A DNA stretch of 64,000 bases from Lachnospiraceae bacterium (GTDB lineage Bacteria; Bacillota; Clostridia; Lachnospirales; Lachnospiraceae). Under the pieces are notes generated by a model that was given only the letters and a program-made list of their open reading frames with translations, was not told where the DNA came from and ran no database searches. The stretch covers positions 1 through 64,000 of the forward strand of contig JAEDCX010000003.1 in assembly GCA_016293925.1 (NCBI GenBank). The letters are read 5' to 3'. Shown in pieces: positions 8,090 to 18,187 of the stretch (position 1 is the stretch's first letter; every line of letters begins with the position of its first letter). Position numbers and translations under genes: made by a program.

Positions 8090-10777
8090 CTAAAAATTGC
8101 TCTGTTCTTGTTCTTTCTGATGTACATATTTGGATTCAAAGCGGTCTCTGGGCATCGGTCTGTCAAAATAATATCCCTGAATCATTCTGACCTGCATCCC
8201 CTCCAGAACCTTATACTGCTCCTTGGTCTCAATTCCTTCCACGCACAGACTGACCCCGATCGTATTGGCCAACTCACCGACCATCTTAATGAAAGACTGG
8301 GAATAGGCATCCTCTGCCAGATCCCTGACGAAGCTCTGATCTACCTTGATCACGTCAAATGAAATCTCTCTGATATGGTTGAGCGAAGAGTACCCGGTTC
8401 CGAAATCATCCAGTGCGATCCGAACGCCAAGCTGTCTGATCTTATCGAGAATCTCTTTCATACGCTGCATATCGTTAATGGCAAGACTCTCCGTCACCTC
8501 CAGCGTCAGATTCCTCGGATTGATTCCGGTCTCCTCAAGCGCCTGCTCCACAATCTCTTTGATATCTGTCTGCAGCAACTGAACCACCGACAGGTTCACA
8601 TTGACCTTGTAGTCCGGTTTACCGTTATCGTTCCAGTATTTGCAGGTCTTGCAGGCTTCCCGCAGTACATAGTTGCCGATCGGATTAATGAGTCCGAGAT
8701 ATTCGGCCAGCGGAATGAACTCTGCCGGCGGAACGAATCCCAGCTCCTGGGAATTCCATCGGATCAACGCCTCGGCACCGCAACAAGGCGTACCCTCCTT
8801 GGAAATATCGACGATCGGCTGGTAGTATACCTCGAACTCCTGATATCCCTGCACCGTGGCGTCCCGCATATTTTTCTCCATATCCAGCCTCTTGCTGGAT
8901 ACGGAATCACTGTTATTCCTATATTCCGCCACACGGTTCTTGCCGCTTTTCTTGGCCTCGTACATGGCGATATCTGCCTTTTTGATCAGATCCTGTACAT
9001 TCTCACCCGCCGTCGGAAACTCTACGACGCCCATACTCATGGTACAGTAATAATCTGCATCTTTCAAAAACCAGGGTTTGGAGAAAATCGACTTAATATC
9101 TTCGATAATCAGGCTGACCTTGGGAAAATACTCAATCGGGACGATAATGACAAACTCATCGCCGCCCATTCTGTAACAAGTATTGGTGATCCCCTCAATA
9201 CGCTGCAGACTGTGGGAAATCGCTTTCAGCAGCACATCCCCGTACTGATGACCGAGGCCATCGTTAATATGCTTGAAATCATCCAGATCCAGATAGAGAA
9301 GCGCACCTCTCTGCCCCTTCTTCTTGGCCTCATCAATATGCCATGCAAGATCCCGTTCACAGCACATTCTGTTAAACAGGCCCGTCAGGAAATCCGTATA
9401 CGCCTGCTGCTCTATCTTCTTCTGGTAATTCTTCTTCTCCGTAATATCGTATGCCGCATATACTCTGGATGCACGCCCATCCACCCATTTCAGGTCGGAA
9501 GCGTGTATCTCATACCAATTGCCGGTAGCCAGGTGCTGTACCTCATAATGATTCTCCGCACTCTTCACCGGTTTCCCGTCCACGAATATCTCTTTCAGGG
9601 AATTGTTCTCCAATTCCTCGGCAAAAGCACCCTTCAACACCCGGTTGGCAAAAAGTATCCTGCCGTCCTTCACATCCTCCACATAGATCGCCGCTCCCAT
9701 GTGGTCCAGAATGGATTCCAGCGATGCGTAGGAACTGATCAAGGAATTCTTCTGAATCCGCTTCATCATCACGCTCTGAATAATCTTGGCGGCATCGTTC
9801 ATGAACTTGATGTCATCCACATCATATGTCCGTTCCGTCTTGCACTCATTGAAACAGGCATACATACTGATCTTGCCATTGATGGTAATCGGAATCACCG
9901 CAATCGTCCTGATGTGATTCCGGTGCAGTTCTTCCCGCTCTGCCTGATTCACACAATGATTCAGGCTTGTAATATATGTTTTCTCGTGGCATAGAAGATT
10001 CGATCTTGTCAGTCCCCGGGTCTGATCGAAAATAGATACAATCCCCTGATTGCAGAACTCTGCAAGGATATCCATCGTGGTTCCGTCCTGATTCACCCGG
10101 ATGACCTGCCCGGAACTGATCTCCAGATACTGCACCGCAATCTTCAGAATCTGCGTTGCCACTTCTTCAATTGTCCTGTCGCTCTCCAGAAGGGAGACCA
10201 CCTGGGTAAACGCCTCAATCCGTTTCAGGGAGTGACTCATATCCTCCCTGGAGGATCTGTCCTTCATGGCTTCGATATTCATCTGCTGGGACTGGATGCG
10301 CGCATCCACCATTTTGAACGTTATCTCCCGCATCAGATCCAGCATATCCAGGAAATGTCTCTCACTGATCGTGCGGGATATCCCTGCAAGGAGATTCTCC
10401 GGCCGCATATCGGGCGTTGTCTCCAACACCGCACAGATAATCCAGTTCAGGTAAATCGCACCCTTACTGCGGATGGAAATCGCCGCAACGCGCACGTTAT
10501 CATAACCGGTTTCCACAATGACCTGCTCTTCCAGTGCATTCTCCGATACCTGCCTGCATGCACGCAGAAAGGTATCCATGCCAACCTTGTCAAAGATGAC
10601 CGATACATCGTCCTTATCCCCCGACATATCCGTAATCATCCTGCCCTCCGTGTCCATTGCAAACGCAAATACGCCGGCCACCCTGCAGAATCGGTTCTGA
10701 ATCTTGTTCAGCCCCTTTACTTCCAGGACGCCCCGCATCGGATCCTTCTGAAGAACCACATTGCCACGTTCTGTCAT
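8090..10777 (-). CDS. c-di-GMP turnover protein: PocR-like, GAF, PAS, GGDEF and EAL domains
   Basis: 895 residues, no membrane helices. Order: a PocR-like sensory domain (residues about 20-190), a GAF-like region (200-340), a PAS-like region (350-455), GGDEF (465-620) and EAL (635-880). GGDEF is intact (RMGGDEFVI), so diguanylate cyclase activity is possible. The EAL domain keeps AEALIRW, NVNLS, EVTES, DDFGTGYSS, IKVDQ and VEGIET, the residues expected for metal binding and hydrolysis. The protein could make or degrade c-di-GMP depending on its sensory input. Start codon: ATG after GGGAGGCATGG. A clear promoter lies upstream, suggesting its own transcript. Confidence 0.9.
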   Translation of the reverse strand: MTERGNVVLQKDPMRGVLEVKGLNKIQNRFCRVAGVFAFAMDTEGRMITDMSGDKDDVSVIFDKVGMDTFLRACRQVSENALEEQVIVETGYDNVRVAAISIRSKGAIYLNWIICAVLETTPDMRPENLLAGISRTISERHFLDMLDLMREITFKMVDARIQSQQMNIEAMKDRSSREDMSHSLKRIEAFTQVVSLLESDRTIEEVATQILKIAVQYLEISSGQVIRVNQDGTTMDILAEFCNQGIVSIFDQTRGLTRSNLLCHEKTYITSLNHCVNQAEREELHRNHIRTIAVIPITINGKISMYACFNECKTERTYDVDDIKFMNDAAKIIQSVMMKRIQKNSLISSYASLESILDHMGAAIYVEDVKDGRILFANRVLKGAFAEELENNSLKEIFVDGKPVKSAENHYEVQHLATGNWYEIHASDLKWVDGRASRVYAAYDITEKKNYQKKIEQQAYTDFLTGLFNRMCCERDLAWHIDEAKKKGQRGALLYLDLDDFKHINDGLGHQYGDVLLKAISHSLQRIEGITNTCYRMGGDEFVIIVPIEYFPKVSLIIEDIKSIFSKPWFLKDADYYCTMSMGVVEFPTAGENVQDLIKKADIAMYEAKKSGKNRVAEYRNNSDSVSSKRLDMEKNMRDATVQGYQEFEVYYQPIVDISKEGTPCCGAEALIRWNSQELGFVPPAEFIPLAEYLGLINPIGNYVLREACKTCKYWNDNGKPDYKVNVNLSVVQLLQTDIKEIVEQALEETGINPRNLTLEVTESLAINDMQRMKEILDKIRQLGVRIALDDFGTGYSSLNHIREISFDVIKVDQSFVRDLAEDAYSQSFIKMVGELANTIGVSLCVEGIETKEQYKVLEGMQVRMIQGYYFDRPMPRDRFESKYVHQKEQEQSNF

Positions 10778-10842
10778 CCATGCCTCCCAGTTTCACAAAA
10801 TTGCGCAAAAAAATACCCCTTACACAATTTCCGTATGTCAAT

Positions 10843-10871
10843 ATTTTACATGAAACGGCATGGTTTTGCAA
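10843..10871 (-). promoter_or_regulatory. Promoter of the GGDEF-EAL gene
   Basis: TTGCAA and TAAAAT with a 17-bp spacer on the minus strand, with a TG just before the -10. It is about 65 bp upstream of the start codon. Confidence 0.6.
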
Positions 10872-11138
10872 CAAAATGCCTCCTAAATCCATCGCAAATT
10901 TTACAATATATTCCGACCTTTCTGGTACTACAGTACTATTGTTATGCGCATTTTGTTCCCAGTTGTGCGCAAAATACCCACAGTTTTACCACTTCCTCTC
11001 GCCAAGCCAGCGGTTCACCTTTTCCATCAGACCATTCACAGACCCCAACAGATCCATAAACAGAACTGCTGCCAGTGACCTAATTGGTTTTATCAGCAGA
11101 ACACCCGCCGAATTTTCCTCTTTGTAAAGACCAGAATG
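10872..11138. other. Intergenic stretch without a recognised element
   Basis: This gap between the GGDEF-EAL promoter and the guaB terminator contains only short stop-rich frames. I see no conserved RNA motif, repeat or further gene. Two TGCGCA hexamers about 20 bp apart near 10940-10970 are the only visible regularity. Confidence 0.5.
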
Positions 11139-11176
11139 TTAAAAACGGCAGCCCCGGTCATACCGGAACTGCCGTC
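11139..11176 (-). terminator. Terminator of guaB
   Basis: A long G/C-rich stem (ACGGCAGTTCCGG / CCGGGGCTGCCGT, one internal mismatch region) is followed by TTTTTAAC on the minus strand, 45 bp after the guaB stop. Confidence 0.85.
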
Positions 11177-11221
11177 ATACTATCTGTCCGTCAGTCAATT
11201 CATGCCAGCCGACGAATGCTG

Positions 11222-12700
<1,479 letters not shown>

Positions 12701-12770
12701 TCATTTGTTACGACATATTCCCGCCAAAAAGAATACTCAGCACCGGAATAAAACAATTTAATTGTATGCA

Positions 12771-12799
12771 AGTGTAACAAATTTGCACAACCGTGTCAA
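12771..12799 (-). promoter_or_regulatory. Promoter of guaB
   Basis: A consensus TTGACA and a TACACT with exactly 17 bp between them, on the minus strand about 90 bp before the guaB start. Confidence 0.7.
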
Positions 12800-12840
12800 G
12801 AACAAAACGACGCTCGTTTGCAAACACGGAAAAGCCTGCC

Positions 12841-12885
12841 AAAAAAGAAAAAAGAGACCGCAGACACTGTCTGAAATCTCTCTCT
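12841..12885 (-). terminator. Terminator of the DUF6106-like gene
   Basis: Imperfect stem AGAGATTTCAGACA / TGTCTGCGGTCTCT followed by TTTTTTCTTTTTT on the minus strand, directly after the stop of the small membrane protein gene. Confidence 0.75.
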
Positions 12886-12896
12886 TATCCTCTTGC

Positions 12897-13397
12897 CTAT
12901 CTGATGAAAACTTTACGCGGGGAAATCCCGTGAATCGCCTTAATCAACGCCTCATTCGGCTCAAAGACGATCTTCTTGCCACCATCTGCGATCAGCATGT
13001 ATCTGGTATCCGGATCATGCAATTCTCCTGTGGAATAGTCCAGTTCCTTCCCCTCTCTGTTCTTGTAGGAATCCAGTTCATGAGAATGGTAGGGAGCCAT
13101 CAGTTCCATGCCGCCGAGATCCAGTTTCTGAACCCGCTTCCGTCTGGACTGGTTACAGATCTTATCAATGGTCAGTTCCTTGTCACAATAACAGTACTCA
13201 TATTCCACATGGGAGTTTCCTCTCACAACAAACCAGACAAAGCCAAGCACAAGAGCAGGCAGCCACAGGATTGTAAGTCCGGTCAGAAATCCGAACGCAA
13301 AAACGCCCACCGACAGTCCCAGAAGCATGCAGCAAAGCAGTAGATTCCCTACCCTGTTTTTCCTTTTCACCAGCTGTTCGATAAATGAATTGTCCAT
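12897..13397 (-). CDS. Small membrane protein, DUF6106-like
   Basis: 166 residues. Two adjacent hydrophobic helices (residues about 18-58) are followed by a soluble domain with a basic patch QSRRKRVQKLDL and an Asp/Tyr-rich region. It resembles the DUF6106 family of Clostridia as I remember it; no function is known. The start is the ATG after GTGAGGTTTACG; an in-frame codon six residues earlier lacks a site. It is divergently placed from the next gene and ends at its own terminator. Confidence 0.6.
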   Translation of the reverse strand: MDNSFIEQLVKRKNRVGNLLLCCMLLGLSVGVFAFGFLTGLTILWLPALVLGFVWFVVRGNSHVEYEYCYCDKELTIDKICNQSRRKRVQKLDLGGMELMAPYHSHELDSYKNREGKELDYSTGELHDPDTRYMLIADGGKKIVFEPNEALIKAIHGISPRKVFIR

Positions 13398-13518
13398 CGT
13401 AAACCTCACTCGCACTTTTTCCCCGACAGATGCGGGTTTTCCTTATTTATCATAGTACAAATTCTCCTTCCGGGCAAGTGATATCCGAGTGTTTATATTT
13501 TTTTAAGACTTCCCTGCG

Positions 13519-13547
13519 TTGACATCCGAATCGCTACTGCCTATGAT
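13519..13547 (+). promoter_or_regulatory. Promoter of the membrane-anchored hypothetical gene
   Basis: TTGACA and TATGAT with a 17-bp spacer, about 30 bp before the start codon on the plus strand. Confidence 0.7.
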
Positions 13548-13578
13548 AAACATAGCGCTATATACGGAGGAAACCACC

Positions 13579-14268
13579 ATGTCCATGCACGATGAATTGA
13601 AACAGGAACGCCAAAAGCTGAAGGGAAAGCCCTTTGCAGAGAAATTCAGCTGGTTCATGCATTACTATAAATGGGTCGTCATTGCCCCCATTGCCATCGT
13701 CCTGATCATTCTCTACATCAACAGTCAGAGCCTTAGCAGTCGGAAAACGCCTACCATTGATTGTATTTTCATCAACAAACCGGAGAGCCTGCAGCTGCAT
13801 CTGCTGACCGTATCGTATGGAGAATATGTAGACCGGAAGGAGCAGATCAGTCCGCTCAATACCACTTCCTATCCTCTGCGCATCCGGGTCGACGGCACAC
13901 TGGATCCGGCTTATGCGGAATTCGCTTCCGATCTGATGACACTGGAAAATACCGGTTCGATTGACTTCATTTTCGCAGATACGGCTTCCGTCAGTTATCT
14001 GGCCAAGGCGGGTCTGATCTGTGACATGTCGCTCGTCTTAACCGGCGAACAGATGGATGCATTCCGGGAGTACATCTATTACGTTGATTATTCCAGTCCC
14101 ACCACCGGAGAGACTACCCGGTATCCTGTGGGCTTCCAGGTACAGAACACCGCCCAATATCAGAAATGCGGCGGTCCCTCCGACACAGAATATATACTGT
14201 GTACGGTTCAGGATCCGCCGCATTCAAAAAACATTTATCCGTTTATTCAATTCATGTATCAGCCGTAG
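13579..14268 (+). CDS. Membrane-anchored extracytoplasmic protein of unknown function
   Basis: 229 residues. A basic N-terminal segment precedes one hydrophobic helix (VVIAPIAIVLIILYIN, about residues 33-48), so the remaining 180 residues should lie outside the membrane. The outer domain has alternating strands and helices, including a pattern (RVDGTLDPAYAEFASDLM ... DFIFADTASVSYLA) loosely like periplasmic-binding-type folds, but I cannot name a family. Start: ATG after GGAGGAAACCACC. Its 3' end overlaps the 3' end of the convergent LTA-synthase-like gene by 17 bp, and no terminator is visible between them. Confidence 0.65.
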   Translation: MSMHDELKQERQKLKGKPFAEKFSWFMHYYKWVVIAPIAIVLIILYINSQSLSSRKTPTIDCIFINKPESLQLHLLTVSYGEYVDRKEQISPLNTTSYPLRIRVDGTLDPAYAEFASDLMTLENTGSIDFIFADTASVSYLAKAGLICDMSLVLTGEQMDAFREYIYYVDYSSPTTGETTRYPVGFQVQNTAQYQKCGGPSDTEYILCTVQDPPHSKNIYPFIQFMYQP

Positions 14269-16711
14269 TATCCCCGGAATTCTGCGGGTTCAAATCCGGC
14301 ACAGGAGTATTTTCGTCTAATCCTTCCGAGGACGGATCATACTCCTCTTTTTTGTTCTCTGATTCCACAGGTTCCGGATGCTCCGCAAGATATTGCTTTA
14401 ATTCCGCGCTTGTCATCTCCGTTCCGTCGGTGTGGAATCCGGCCCGCGCCATTTTATCCTCCACCGCGGCAGGAACGATATTCTCCGCATCCTCGTACAG
14501 ATCATCGATATACTGATAGTAATCATAATCAAAAATCTTATCCGCTACCTTGAAACGGGTTCTTACCGTGCTCTTTACCGCCTTGATGTAATCCTCACTC
14601 ACCGGATCGTCTGTCAGATAGGTAATCTCCCCATTGGAAGCGTTGTACATCGCCTTATCGGTAATCCAGCTCCTGTTATTGAACATCACAAGTCCTTCAC
14701 AGTCGGACAGGATATCCCGACCGACAATCAGTCTGGAATCATAATCCAGTCCCATCAGGTTGGATACGGTAGGAAGAATATCCAGGCTGCTGCAGACTTT
14801 GTCCACCACAACAGGCTCCTTCATGCTGCCGGACCAGATGATCAGCGTATTTTTGAACCACTCAAAGTTGCCGTCCAGCGTATGTCCCGCCAATTCGTCA
14901 CATACTTCTTTGTTATCGTAAGGCACATGGTCTGCCGACAGTACAATGACGGTATGATCGGCAATTCCCTCCTCCTCCAGATAACCAACCAGACGGGTCA
15001 TGGCTTTCTCCAGTTCATACTGGCAAGACAGATATGCCCGCGTCGTCTCCGAGTATCCGGAGTCCGCAAATACTTCTTTGTTGCGGATGCTCATCTGATT
15101 GCCCGCAAAATTGTACTGTACATGCCCGCTGACGGACAGATAGTATACATGGAAGGGTTCCGGCTGATAGTAATCGTAGAAAGTCGTCTCGATCATGTGA
15201 TCGTCTGACTGGGGCCACAGAGCCTTGCCGGACTTGGTACGCTCCGGTTCCCAGCCGTTTCCGACGCCCATCCAGGTATAACCCATGTTGGTGTGTGACA
15301 TATCACGTCCGTAATAGGTATACGTGTTGTTGTGATACCCGACCGTTGTATACCCCTTCCGGGTCAGCTGGGTACCCATGCAGAAGGTCATGGCATGATG
15401 ATTCTTTCCGGTCTCCTTCATGCTGAGTTTTCCGCCGTTTGCCGGCATCAGTCCCGTGAGATTCGCATACTCACCGCCCACTGTGGAACCATACCACAAC
15501 GGCGTATAGAAGTTGTTGAACACAAACCCTTCGTGAGCCAGCTTGTATAATGTAGGATAATTCTCTTCCGTCAATGCATATCCCGAGAAGCCTTCCGCCG
15601 TAATCCAGATCAGATTGTATCCCTCAAACAGTCCGGTATACTGGTTCGTATTGGTCGGCGTACAATCCCGGAAATACTCGTTCAGGGAGATCAGTCCTTC
15701 GTCGGAAGTCTGGGCAATCAGTTCATCAAAATCAATCTCCAGAACATTGGTTGGTTTCCGCGGTACCACGGGCTCGGAATTCTCCTCCTGCTCCCCGGAA
15801 GCCGAATCCTCTCCCTCCGGCTGACTCGCATCTCCGATTGGATTCTGTACGTCTTCGTTTTCATTTTCCCCAAAGGAGTCTACATCTGCAAAAGCATCAC
15901 TGAATTCAAATTCATCATCCGCTCCGTACTGCACTCCGAGGATCACGCCGAAGTCCATCAGGGTTCCCTGCGTCATTCCCAGTTTCTCGACAGCCATATC
16001 GATGGAGGTATTCTCACGATATACATCATATGCGGAATACATGCCGGTATCCGTCAATTTGATAAACAGTACCCCCAACATATAGATTGCAAAGGGAGCC
16101 ACCCCGTGAATCAGTGAACGCACCCATTTCTTCCGCTTGAAATCTATCAACCGACGGACAGGGGTCAGAATCACCACAACCGGAACCAGCAGCAAAATCA
16201 ACGCCACAATATTCTCCCGGATATTCTTCATGATGGTATCCTGATAGTCGAAGGCCTGCCCCGCCACACCCATCATGGCCGACATGGACAGGTGATTCTG
16301 GAACACTCCGTTGTACACAATCTGTACACAGAAATATACGCAGAACAGAATCGTCAGAAAAATCGTCAGCAATACATTGACAATCCTCGGCGCCAGACTG
16401 CACAGGAATCCGATCAGCCCTGCGAACGCAGTAGAAAACAACAGAATGGCAACCGTATTCCAATCCATGGATCGATAGGTGTATATGTGGAATGTCAATT
16501 CCAGATACGCCATCAGAATCGCAAAATAGAACGGTACAAACAGCTCCTTCCGCCGTGGCTTTTCATCAAACACATCCTGCAGCTTGCTGGATACCCGCAT
16601 CTTCTCAAACGGATTATCGGTTTCCGGAACCGCTTTTTCCCTGCGTCCGGCACCTCCTGCCCGCTTGTCTACTTTATCCTTCCCAACCCTCTCGTTCTTC
16701 TCTTCACTCAT
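14252..16711 (-). CDS. LTA synthase-like sulfatase-fold membrane enzyme
   Basis: 819 residues. An N-terminal basic, disordered segment precedes five to six membrane helices (about residues 57-220). A Glu/Asp-rich linker (265-325) leads to an extracellular alkaline-phosphatase-type domain (360-720). TAEGF (near 371) and YGSTVGGEY (near 407-414) resemble the metal ligand and the catalytic Thr of LtaS; LSADHVPY supplies later metal ligands. Family members transfer phosphoglycerol or other phospho-groups to cell-surface polymers. The Ser/Glu-rich C-terminal tail is not part of the catalytic domain. Only 40 bp separate it from gatB, so it is probably the last gene of the aspS-gatCAB transcript. 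Start: ATG after AAGGACATGAGAAA. Confidence 0.8.
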   Translation of the reverse strand: MSEEKNERVGKDKVDKRAGGAGRREKAVPETDNPFEKMRVSSKLQDVFDEKPRRKELFVPFYFAILMAYLELTFHIYTYRSMDWNTVAILLFSTAFAGLIGFLCSLAPRIVNVLLTIFLTILFCVYFCVQIVYNGVFQNHLSMSAMMGVAGQAFDYQDTIMKNIRENIVALILLLVPVVVILTPVRRLIDFKRKKWVRSLIHGVAPFAIYMLGVLFIKLTDTGMYSAYDVYRENTSIDMAVEKLGMTQGTLMDFGVILGVQYGADDEFEFSDAFADVDSFGENENEDVQNPIGDASQPEGEDSASGEQEENSEPVVPRKPTNVLEIDFDELIAQTSDEGLISLNEYFRDCTPTNTNQYTGLFEGYNLIWITAEGFSGYALTEENYPTLYKLAHEGFVFNNFYTPLWYGSTVGGEYANLTGLMPANGGKLSMKETGKNHHAMTFCMGTQLTRKGYTTVGYHNNTYTYYGRDMSHTNMGYTWMGVGNGWEPERTKSGKALWPQSDDHMIETTFYDYYQPEPFHVYYLSVSGHVQYNFAGNQMSIRNKEVFADSGYSETTRAYLSCQYELEKAMTRLVGYLEEEGIADHTVIVLSADHVPYDNKEVCDELAGHTLDGNFEWFKNTLIIWSGSMKEPVVVDKVCSSLDILPTVSNLMGLDYDSRLIVGRDILSDCEGLVMFNNRSWITDKAMYNASNGEITYLTDDPVSEDYIKAVKSTVRTRFKVADKIFDYDYYQYIDDLYEDAENIVPAAVEDKMARAGFHTDGTEMTSAELKQYLAEHPEPVESENKKEEYDPSSEGLDENTPVPDLNPQNSGDTTADT

Positions 16712-16751
16712 TTTCTCATGTCCTTCTCAATACTTTCCGCTACGTAACCTG

Positions 16752-18185
16752 TTACAGCAGTTCCCTCAGCACCTGATTGATCATGGACGGATCGGCTTTG
16801 CCCTGCATTGCCCGCATCGTCTGACCAACCAGGAAGCCAATGGCCTTCTCCTTGCCGTTATGATAGTCCTCCACAGACTGCGGATTATCGGCGATAACCC
16901 GCTCCACTGCAGCCCGCAGTGCACCCTCATCATGAACGGTTTTCAAGCCTTTCTCTTCCACATATGCTTCAGGATCCACATCCTCCTGGAAGATTGCTTC
17001 AAATACTTCCTTGGCAACACTGGAATTGATTGCCTTGGAATCCGTCAGCCGGATCAGTTTCGCCAGATTCTCCGGAGAGAAATGAATATCCTCCGGCTCC
17101 ATATTGTTCTCTTTCAGGAGGCGAAGCGTCTCCACCATAAGCCAGTTGGATACTTTTTTCGGCTGGTTGCACAGAGCCGTTGTCTCTTCAAAGAGATCTG
17201 CCATCCGCTTGGATCCGGTAATAATGTCAATATCGTAATCCGGCAGATCGAATTCTGCCTTATACCGGGCCATCTTCTCTGTCCGGAACTCCGGCTGTCT
17301 GCTGCGGACCTCCGCCAGCCACTCGTCGCTGATCATCACGGGAACCAGATCCGGATCCGGGAAATAACGATAATCCTGGGCATCCTCCTTGCTACGCATC
17401 GCATACGAATACTCCTTGGTATCGTCCCATCTTCTGGTCTCCTGAATCACTTCCTTCCCTTCTTCCAGAAGGTCAATCTGGCGATTCCGCTCATGTTCGA
17501 TTGCACGATGAATTGCCTTGAAGGAGTTCAGATTCTTCATCTCGGTTCTGGTTCCGAACTTCTCTGATCCAACCTCCCGGACGGACAGATTCACATCGGC
17601 CCGCATGGAGCCCTCCTGGAGCTTACAGTCGCTGGCACCCAGATACTGGATAATCAGACGTAATTTCTCCAGATACGCAATGACTTCGTCAGCGGAACGC
17701 ATATCCGGCTCACTGACTATCTCGATCAGCGGCACGCCGGAACGGTTATAGTCAACCAGGGAACAATCTCCCCACTCATCATGAATCAGTTTCCCCGCAT
17801 CCTCTTCCATGTGAATCTCGTGGATCCGAACGGTTTTGCGTCCGCCCTCTTCCGTTTCGATCTCCACACCGCCGTCGCGGCAGATCGGAAGATAGAGCTG
17901 GGAGATCTGGTAGTTCTGCGGATTATCCGGATAGAAATAATTCTTCCGGTCGAATTTGCAATTCTGGGTAATGGTACAGTTGGTAGCAATCCCTACTGCC
18001 ATCGCATATTCCACAACCTGTTTGTTCAGGACGGGAAGGGAACCGGGCATACCGGTACATACCGGACAGGTATGGGTATTCGGTTCTCCGCCAAATGCCG
18101 TGGAGCAGCCGCAGAAAATCTTGGTGGCTGTAGCAAGTTCCACATGCACTTCCAGTCCGATGACGGTTTCATATTGTCTGCTCAT
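16752..18185 (-). CDS. gatB: Asp-tRNA(Asn)/Glu-tRNA(Gln) amidotransferase subunit B
   Basis: 477 residues, standard GatB length. It binds the misacylated tRNA and phosphorylates the acyl group before amidation. Visible landmarks are ETVIGLEVHVEL near the start, the GCS-CPVC zinc-type cysteines, KFDRKNYFYPDNPQNYQISQ and QEGSMRADVNLS, and the C-terminal tail domain ending in MINQVLRELL. The gene starts just after the gatA stop; AAAGGAGGCATGAGG fits the second ATG better than the first, which overlaps the gatA stop codon. Translation is probably coupled to gatA. Confidence 0.97.
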   Translation of the reverse strand: MSRQYETVIGLEVHVELATATKIFCGCSTAFGGEPNTHTCPVCTGMPGSLPVLNKQVVEYAMAVGIATNCTITQNCKFDRKNYFYPDNPQNYQISQLYLPICRDGGVEIETEEGGRKTVRIHEIHMEEDAGKLIHDEWGDCSLVDYNRSGVPLIEIVSEPDMRSADEVIAYLEKLRLIIQYLGASDCKLQEGSMRADVNLSVREVGSEKFGTRTEMKNLNSFKAIHRAIEHERNRQIDLLEEGKEVIQETRRWDDTKEYSYAMRSKEDAQDYRYFPDPDLVPVMISDEWLAEVRSRQPEFRTEKMARYKAEFDLPDYDIDIITGSKRMADLFEETTALCNQPKKVSNWLMVETLRLLKENNMEPEDIHFSPENLAKLIRLTDSKAINSSVAKEVFEAIFQEDVDPEAYVEEKGLKTVHDEGALRAAVERVIADNPQSVEDYHNGKEKAIGFLVGQTMRAMQGKADPSMINQVLRELL

Positions 18186-18187
18186 CC

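Noticed and set aside
8375..9994. 539-codon plus-strand frame inside the GGDEF-EAL gene
   Set aside because: It is the antisense shadow of a gene with intact GGDEF and EAL motifs; composition is His/Arg/Leu-rich without protein-like domains.
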